Source: Oehlia diaphana (lineage: Eukaryota > Glomeromycota > Glomeromycetes > Glomerales > Glomeraceae). From it: a stretch of DNA of 14,026 bases. Numbering within the stretch: position 1 is the first letter of the stretch; the number at the start of each line of letters is the position of its first letter. The stretch lies in NCBI GenBank assembly GCA_003833135.1, contig QZLH01000434.1, positions 76,726-90,751 on the forward strand, written 5' to 3'. The notes under the pieces were generated by a model that saw only the letters and a program-made list of their open reading frames with translations, made no database searches and was not told the DNA's origin. This document shows positions 8,483-14,026 of this stretch, one piece after another. Position numbers and translations under genes: made by a program.

Positions 8483-9186
8483 GAGTAAATCTGTGTCAAA
8501 CCTCATATTATATCATATTATATTTTGGAGAGACTTGCTGGTCAAGTGAAGTAGTGAAAATTATGAGTAATAATTGAGAAATTATAAGAAATAATTATAG
8601 AAAGTAATAAATATATGGAATAATAAAAGAAAATTATTAGTAACAAACCCGTAAATTACTATACTTCTATAAAGAAGGTAAAAGCAAGCCCAGTATAGGT
8701 TGCTAAATGAAAAATAAATAATTAAATATAAGAAATATTAAAATTCTAATGTAATAAAAGAATGTGGAGTCATAATGAAAGAAATTATATATAGACCTTG
8801 CCACCAGTGACAAGATTGAATAAAATAATTATGTAAGCAGTCATGTAAATAATACAAATCACGTGAGTAATATGAAGTGGCACAGTAAAGAAAAGTAAAG
8901 TTACACAAGATCAAGAAATGAGTTACATAAGCATAAGAGAAGGAGAAAAGATTGTATTTATAATTTTTGGAGTAGTACAAAATTATAGGAATAAGAAACA
9001 GTGAAGAAAATATAAGAAATGGTAGAAATTATAGAAAAGCTAACTGCTAGCAGAAATGTTAACAAAATATCATTATTATAATGAGAATCTCATATTTAAA
9101 GTCAATATGAGAAGTAGTTGATTATCTTAATAATGCGTAGTTAATCAGTTTTAAAATATATTTGAAAGAAGATAACAGAAGTGATA

Positions 9187-9582
9187 ATGTACAAAATTAT
9201 AAAAAGAACAAAATCTGTATTGCAAAAAGAAAATAAAACGCATTTAGGAAATAATAAAATGGAAATACCAATTTTTCAAGAAACTAATGGAGAAGGTTTC
9301 ATTAAAATAAAAGGTGAAATAACGTGTAAACACTGTAAAGAAGTAATTGAAGAAAAGACATTAAAGAAAATTAATTATTTTGAAGTTAGAGAAGAAACTG
9401 AAGAAAGTTTAAGAAATAAGATAGAAATGCTATGCGATGAGTACAAATTTTTAGAAGGAATGACATATATTAATGAACATGAAGAAAAATGTATATACAA
9501 AGAAATGAATAAATTACGAATAAGGAGATGTAAAATAAGTGCATATAGAAATAATCAGAGAATTTATGAACGAAGGAACTGA
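9187..9582 (+). CDS. Small zinc-finger-like ORF of the retroelement
   Basis: An ATG at 9187 opens a 131-residue, lysine/glutamate-rich protein ending at TGA 9580-9582; the frame is open six more bases upstream but only through GTG. After a basic N-terminus comes ITCKHCKEVIEEKT (a CxxC pair) and, about 55 residues on, YINEHEEKC (HxxxC). Together these could bind one zinc ion as a C2HC site, though the spacing is long. The C-terminus is basic (RIRRCKISAYRNNQR). Purine-rich codon use and strand match the ORFs downstream, so it probably belongs to the same retroelement and may be a nucleic-acid-binding accessory protein or the start of a longer, broken polyprotein. I do not recognise the family. 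Confidence 0.45.
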   Translation: MYKIIKRTKSVLQKENKTHLGNNKMEIPIFQETNGEGFIKIKGEITCKHCKEVIEEKTLKKINYFEVREETEESLRNKIEMLCDEYKFLEGMTYINEHEEKCIYKEMNKLRIRRCKISAYRNNQRIYERRN

Positions 9583-9765
9583 AGATAATATGAAATGAAA
9601 TAAGTACAATAATAGAAATTAAAGGACAAATAATTGTCTGAAAAGATGTTAAACTAATAGAAAATAATGAGAATTAAGAAATAAAGAAATGTAAAATAAG
9701 AATATAATTGTAAATGTAAAAGAAAAGAAATTAAATGAAAATAAAGAAAGAACATGGATTTTTCC
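9583..9765 (+). pseudogene. Decayed continuation, possible second zinc-motif copy
   Basis: One frame reads IIEIKGQIIV, then a stop within GTCTGAAAAGATG, then KLIENNE. This resembles FIKIKGEITCKHCKEVIEE of the preceding ORF, as if a second copy of the zinc-binding unit had decayed. Downstream the frame breaks repeatedly before the inserted element at 9766. The similarity is short, so the call is weak. Confidence 0.25.
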
Positions 9766-9987
9766 AGTGTAACCTGAAAAAAATGTCACAAAAAATTCAC
9801 GTGACTTTTTTTTGTCATAAACGTCACACCCACTGCATTTCCATTTTCTATAAGTATCTGAGAGACAGTTTTTTTGGGTAGGTAAAAACATATTCGTCAC
9901 TCCTTATTCGTCACATGTGCACCACATTTAATTTCAGTCAAGTTGCGTAATGCCACCTATTTTGTGATATTTTTTTCAGGTTACGCT
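9766..9987. mobile_element. 222-bp TIR element with GTCAC subterminal motifs
   Basis: Positions 9766-9793 and the reverse complement of 9960-9987 share AG(T/C)GTAACCTGAAAAAAAT(G/A)TCACAAAA: 28 bp with two mismatches. Inside lie several copies of GTCAC or its complement, including CACGTGAC near the left end and TATTCGTCAC at 9891 and again at 9905. The flanks CCAG and CTAG might be a diverged 4-bp target duplication, but this is unresolved. There is no coding capacity; the minus open frame across it (9649-9900) is an artefact. Its higher GC and T-rich runs differ from the purine-rich surroundings, supporting insertion. Confidence 0.75.
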
Positions 9988-10036
9988 AGAAAGTTTATAT
10001 AAAATGGCTGATATATATGACTAGTATTCCAAAAAA

Positions 10037-10230
10037 AACTGATCTGATTCGTATCCACAGATCTGATCTAAAACGGATCAGATTGGATCAGATTTTTTAT
10101 GATCTGTGATCCGATCCGAATCAAAAAAATTTGATCTGTTACGGATCGAATTGAATCAGATCAGTTATTCATCCAAATTGGATCAGATCGAATCAGATTC
10201 AAACGGATTCGGATCAGATCCGGATCAGAT
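10037..10230. repeat. Left subterminal GATC-motif block
   Basis: About 17 GATC tetramers occur within 190 bp, mostly as GGATCAGAT, GATCTGATC and GGATCCGAT-like variants on both strands. Dense short subterminal motifs of this kind are where hAT transposases bind in characterised members such as Ac; whether that applies here is inference. Confidence 0.75.
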
Positions 10231-10254
10231 CTGAATAAAAAATGTTTTGCATAA

Positions 10255-10412
10255 CATTTTTTATTAAGACAATTAAAAACCGTTTTGCGTAATATTTTTT
10301 ATTAAGACAATTAAAAACCATTTCGCATAACATTTTTTATTAAGACAATTAAAAACTGTTTCGTATAATGTTTTTTATTAAAACAATTAAAAACCGTTTC
10401 GCATTAAAATTG
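10255..10412. repeat. 38-bp tandem repeat, four units
   Basis: TTATTAAGACAATTAAAAAC recurs at 10261, 10299, 10337 and, with one change, 10375: exactly 38 bp apart each time. The variable part is a CCGTTTCGCATAA-like segment, which links this array to the hairpin array that follows. Confidence 0.9.
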
Positions 10413-10735
10413 TTAAAAAACCGTTGTGAAATAGTTTTTTTTAGTTATATAAACCATTTCGCAACAGTTTATATTAAAAATATTTAAAAAAACTGTTGCG
10501 AAACATTTTTTTAGTTATTTAAACCATTTCACAACAGTTTATATTAAAACAATTTAAAAAACCATTGCAAAACAGTTTTTTTTAGTTATATAAACCATTT
10601 CACAACGGTTTATATTAAAATCGTTAAAAAACTGTTGCAAAACGGTTTTTTTAGTTATATAAACCATTTCGCAATGGTTTATATTAAAATCGTTAAAAAA
10701 ACCATTTTGCAACGGTTTTTTTTGCTTAAATTGAA
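10413..10735. repeat. About 70-bp hairpin tandem array
   Basis: The marker AGTTATATAAACCATTTC recurs at 10443, 10513, 10584 and 10653, 69-71 bp apart. Each unit holds AACCATTTCGCAACAGTTT followed about 20 bp later by the inverse AAACTGTTGCGAAAC, so every unit can form a hairpin. Units differ mainly by C/T and G/A changes inside the stem. Confidence 0.85.
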
Positions 10736-10806
10736 ATAAAAACATTTCACAACATTTTTTATTAAATAAATCTTTAAAAAAATGTTGCGAAACGTTTTTT
10801 TAATTT

Positions 10807-10933
10807 CTGATTTGGATCAGATTTAGATCGGATTGGTTTTATCTGAATTGGATTCAAACCGAATCGAATCAAGTTTATTATGGATTCGGATTGGATTGGA
10901 TTTATCTCAAATCTGATCTGATTTGATCCGTTC
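10807..10933. repeat. Right subterminal GATC-motif block
   Basis: GGATCAGAT, GATCGGATTGG and GATCTGATCTG-like motifs mirror the left block (10037-10230) and run up to the right end of the hAT-like element. They are somewhat more diverged, with GATT replacing GATC in several copies. Confidence 0.75.
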
Positions 10934-12023
10934 AGAACACTATATATGACGCACTAAAAGAAATTAAAAACAGACATGAAATGAAGAAATATATTGAATT
11001 GAAAGAAATGTTACAGAATTAATGAAGGAGAAGAACCTGAAATATTTAAGAAATTTTGGAAAGTTTTTCAAAAAGTAATATTAGAAGCGATGAGTTATAA
11101 TAAGAACACAATTGAAAAATGGTTAGAATATGTAAAATTAACAAGAAAGGAAGGAGGAGAGATATATCCTTCTAGTAAAAAGAAAAGATCTAAAGAATTA
11201 ATAAAAATAAAAGAAAAAGTAGAAAAATTAATAGATGTAATTATAGCATCAATCAGATATAGAAACAGACCAGATTATAAAAAAACGGGAATTGTGTCAG
11301 TAATAAAAGTAATCTGTGAACATTATGTAAGAAGCAGGAATAGCAGAAGTTAAAAATAAAGAATATAATACTATAAAATATTTTAAAGAAATATTACATA
11401 TGGAAGAAAGTATAGCCGAAGAAGAAAATAGAGAAAAAGTTAATAAGTTTCAGAAAAGTATAGCATACAAGTGGTGGAGCAATAAATATGGAAAAATATG
11501 GGAAAGCGATAAAATTACAGATATGATAATAATAAAAATTATTGAAGAAAAAGGTTTTATCAAGAAATATAGTGATGTAGAAGAATTAATGAGTAATGAT
11601 AATACAGGAGAATCAGAAAGTTCAGATGAACATTTTGAAATGATATTAAGGAATTATTGGATAGAAAATGGTTACGAAATTGATATTAGAGAAATAAATC
11701 AAATATCAGATTTTGGAGTAGAGCATGAAGTAATGAAAACTAAAGATTTTATGGAATATTATACAATAATTAAGGAATTAGATAATGAAGAAATAATTAA
11801 AGAACTTAAGAAATGGTACAATACAAATGTAATGAAATGTCCATTATATCAAAAGATAATATTAATAAAGGAAACAATGGATTATAATAAAGAATTTGAA
11901 GGAAGGATATGTAAAAATTGTTTTAAAAAAGAAGAAAGAAATAATGAAATAGAATTAAGAGTGAAAAGAATATTAAAAATATGTGAAACGGTGAAAGTTG
12001 AAATGACAAGAGAAGAAATAATA

Positions 12024-12045
12024 CAATTATTAAACAATTATTAAA
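12024..12045 (+). repeat. 11-bp tandem duplication causing a frameshift
   Basis: CAATTATTAAA occurs twice in succession at 12024-12034 and 12035-12045. A single copy would read EIIQLLKMGYED across the point where the frame now stops at TAA 12042-12044. This matches the pattern of the later repeats, so the duplication is a lesion. Confidence 0.85.
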
Positions 12046-12911
12046 GATGGGATATGAAGATAAAGAGATTTTGAGTTGGGGATTTATAAAATTATTTCAG
12101 AAAAATAAAAATGAATTAGAAGAAGTTATAAAAGGAATATTAGACAAATATCTAAAGAAGGAAATGAACACAGAAGAAAATGAAAATGAAGAAACAACAG
12201 ATGAAATTACAGAAACAGAAGAAAGATTAAGAAGGATAAAAGGATTGATTGAATACTTAGAAATTGAAGCTACTGAAGGAGAATTACTGATGTTAATATG
12301 AATGGGATATATGGACGGTGATATCATAAGTAAAGATTTTATAGAAAAATTTTAGACGAATAGAGAAAAATCGGGAGAGGAAATAAAAAGAATTTTAGAT
12401 GAATATTTAAGAAAATCTAGCGATGATGATAAAGAAATAAATAAAGAAAATGAGTTAAATATAGAAGAAATGGTTCAGAAATTGCTAAAAGAAAGAGATA
12501 AAGTTCTTGGAACAGTAATAGAAATAGAGATTCGTAAATTACTAGAATGGGGATATAATAGTAGAGCAATATTAGATAATAAAATAATATCTCAATATAG
12601 TAAATTAAAAATAGAATTAGACCCTTATGAAGAAGATGATAAAGAAGTAAAAGAAAAATTGAGAGATTATATCTTAGAATTAGAAAAAGATGAATATGAT
12701 ATAGATAATTCAGAAAAGATTGGAGAAATATTAAGTCCAGAAGAATATGAAGAATGGGACGAAAACATTGAGAATATAAATGAAGATGAAATTGAAAATA
12801 TTATAAATACGGAAGACTTTGGTTTAAGTCAAAATTCTGACTCGAATAGTTCATTAAATATTAAAAATTCTTATAATTTACAAGAATTTATTTCAAGAGG
12901 AAATATTAAAT

Positions 12912-13868
12912 ATGGTAACAGAAGACCAAATAAAAAGAATAATAGGACTTCCAGCCAATGCATTAAACACATCATTAGTGGTAAGAGCAGCAAGAATAGA
13001 AAATGCAGGAAATGAAGCAGGAGGAATGATCACTTTTCCATTATTTTATGGAAAGGAAGAAGAAGATGTAAATGATTGGATTAGACAATTTGAAGTAGCA
13101 TTTACTGCAATAGGAAAAGTACCAGAAAATAATGGTATAAGACAAGCAGCATATGCAGCAACTTGTTTAAAAAGCGCAGCAGCACAATGGTATAATAAAA
13201 TGAAAGAATTAAATAATGGTAATTTAGTAAATTGGGGAGATGTAGATAATAATAATGATCTAAAACATAGAATTAAATCAGAGAAGATGTTAGAAGAAGA
13301 AAAATGTTAGAATTAAGAAAAACTAAATAAGGAGTAAATGAAAAAGTTGAAGATTATACAAGAAGATTTAGACAAACATTAAGAATAGCAACCAGAGAAC
13401 ATGCATTGGGTAATGAGTTGCAAGTAGATTTTTATATTGAAGGATTGGAACCAACAATAGGATATAATGTTAGGAGACAAAATCCAGCAGATTTGAATGA
13501 AGCCATAAATATGGCAAGAAGAGAAGAAGAAGCCAAAGATGAACTGATAAGAAAAGTGGGTGGAGACAGAATCTACCCAGATATTGGAAAAGAATATGAA
13601 CAAAAACAAGATAATGAGCCAAGCAATGTAATTAATAAACCATTAAATAAAGATTACGAGGATGAATTAGTAGAAGCAATAGGAAAAATGAAATTAAATA
13701 GATTAGAAATGCAAATACAAGATATGAAAAGAATATTAAATGATAATAATAAAAATCAAAGAAATAATTATAGAACACCAATTAATTATGATGAAGTAGT
13801 TTGTTTTAAATATAATAGAAGAGGTCATTTTGCGACCAGATGTCCAATTAGAAATAATCAAGGGAATA
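12912..13868 (+). pseudogene. gag: Ty3/Gypsy-type Gag, broken
   Basis: ATG 12912 starts a frame whose FPLFYGKEEEDVNDWIRQFE and AAAQWYNKMKEL blocks match the retrotransposon Gag capsid N-terminal region as I know it. The frame shifts near 13280-13300, with TAG at 13308-13310. The capsid continues in frame from about 13283 (KVEDYTRRFRQTL, LQVDFYIEGLEPTIGYNV, PADLNEAINMARREEE), with one TAA at 13328 where CAA is likely. After a linker comes the nucleocapsid zinc knuckle at 13802-13843, reading CFKYNRRGHFATRC: the second Cys of CX2CX4HX4C is Tyr, so zinc binding should be lost. Gag would package element RNA in cytoplasmic particles. Retroelement sequence seems to end near 13870, and no protease, reverse transcriptase or integrase is in the window. 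The first piece overlaps the preceding ORF by about 100 bp. Confidence 0.8.
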
Positions 13869-14026
13869 TTCCTTTTCCTAGATCTTCGGTTCTTGTTCTT
13901 CGTGAAAAGGCAGGTGATTGAAGTATTTCTTTTTTTTTCGTTCTTTCGTTTTTTTTTTTATTTCTTTTGCTAATTCCGTTCTCCTTCTTCCTTATTTTAG
14001 GTTTTCAGTTCTTGTTCTTCGTGAAA
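13869..14026 (+). repeat. T-rich tract with 19-bp direct repeat at the window edge
   Basis: The plus strand switches abruptly from purine-rich gag to pyrimidine-rich sequence. GTTCTTGTTCTTCGTGAAA occurs at 13889-13907 and again at 14008-14026, 119 bp apart and running off the end. This may be the start of a tandem repeat or of another inserted element. The Gag frame runs into it until TGA 13919-13921, but those last codons are probably not Gag. Confidence 0.7.

Larger units (their letters stand above)
7810..9186 (+). other. Eroded purine-rich leader, no supported gene
   Basis: The plus strand is A/G-rich like the downstream retroelement ORFs but is dense in stops in all frames. It probably represents leader or decayed coding sequence of the retroelement. 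Visible structure: a stem TGACTAT/ATAGTCA at 7882-7901; a 20-bp palindrome at 8244-8263; and paired direct repeats at 8364/8391 and 8429/8467. The minus-strand open frame 8738-8980 is hydrophobic, starts with TTG and is judged a shadow. Confidence 0.4.
10014..10950. mobile_element. hAT-like non-autonomous element with 8-bp TSD
   Basis: TATATGAC at 10014-10021 is repeated exactly at 10943-10950, an 8-bp target-site duplication of hAT size (10 bp if two flanking bases that also match are included). The element between them, 10022-10942 (921 bp), begins TAGTATTC and ends in the complement of TAGTGTTC, a hAT-style short TIR with one mismatch. It has no ORF; the minus open frame 10554-10745 only reads through repeats. 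Subterminal GATC-rich blocks flank a core of two tandem arrays. Joining the flanks with one TSD copy gives a continuous open frame from ATG 10004, strong internal evidence that both boundaries are right. Confidence 0.85.
10004..13015 (+). pseudogene. Long helical-repeat ORF upstream of gag, unknown function
   Basis: ATG 10004 begins MADIYD; the frame then stops at the inserted element and resumes at 10951 (ALKEIKNRHEMKK). Protein continuity passes through frameshifts near 11015 and 11330, an 11-bp duplication at 12024-12045, TGA 12299 and TAG 12353, to a stop at 13013-13015: roughly 690 codons in all. Open pieces are 11031-11350 (first ATG at 11090), 11331-12044 and 12356-13015. The protein is very rich in Lys, Glu and Ile and predicted helical, with no membrane segment. 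Three repeats of 82-85 residues are centred on (M/W)GY at 12047, 12302 and 12548, each preceded by an EEIIQLL-like helix; weaker copies (ENGYEIDIREI near 11670) precede them. A CKNC pair lies near 11910. It precedes and overlaps gag by about 100 bp in another frame, so it may be an extra retroelement ORF or an N-terminal extension of Gag. I recognise no family. Confidence 0.5.

Noticed and set aside
8738..8980. Minus-strand hydrophobic 80-residue ORF
   Set aside because: It begins with TTG. The aromatic, hydrophobic composition is what the complement of purine-rich sequence gives; no family is seen.
9649..9900. Minus-strand 83-residue ORF
   Set aside because: It crosses the left end of the 222-bp TIR element and has no recognisable content.
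10413..10735. CRISPR-like array
   Set aside because: The units are contiguous tandem repeats without unique spacers, in eukaryotic repeat-rich DNA inside a TSD-flanked mobile element.
10554..10745. Minus-strand 63-residue ORF with internal repeats
   Set aside because: Its amino-acid repeats simply reflect the 70-bp hairpin array.
12097..12327. Minus-strand serine-rich ORF
   Set aside because: It is the antisense shadow of the Lys/Glu-rich repeat ORF.
13379..13609. Minus-strand hydrophobic ORF opposite gag
   Set aside because: Antisense shadow of a clearly recognisable Gag capsid segment.

Overview
The window looks like repeat-rich, strongly A+T-rich eukaryotic nuclear DNA. The transposase and Gag families here resemble those I recall as abundant in arbuscular mycorrhizal fungi (Rhizophagus-like Glomeromycotina). 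That assignment is inference from memory of protein families, not a search. There is no bacterial-type operon, RBS, CRISPR array, tRNA or rRNA. Almost everything recognisable is a mobile element, and every recognised gene is broken.

Layout. Positions 1-2290 are mostly non-coding: a 40-bp perfect palindrome beside a 40-bp tandem array (550-710), a small eroded minus-strand coding fragment (904-1095), a 179-bp TIR element (1169-1347) and short tandem repeats. Positions 2291-5280 hold a DNA transposon with matching 29-bp inverted ends. It encodes a DDE-type transposase with a C-terminal C2H2 finger (2762-4975, interrupted by three TGA codons). Positions 5404-7175, minus strand, hold a four-exon hAT (BED/ricesleeper-like) transposase pseudogene with inferred introns.

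From about 7164 to the right edge I infer a Ty3-like LTR retroelement inserted into the hAT gene. It has a candidate LTR with TATA box, a long eroded leader, a small zinc-finger-like ORF (9187-9582), a long helical-repeat ORF of unknown function (10004-13015, broken) and a Gag with capsid-like core and zinc knuckle (12912-about 13868, broken). Two non-autonomous elements sit inside it: a 222-bp TIR element (9766-9987), and a 921-bp hAT-like element (10022-10942) with an 8-bp target duplication. Excising the second element in silico restores a reading frame.

The history reads as layered insertion: hAT gene, then LTR element, then small non-autonomous elements, with decay by C:G-to-T:A changes and small indels. 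The less familiar items are the DDE/C2H2 transposon, the repeat protein upstream of Gag, and the hairpin-array core of the hAT-like element.
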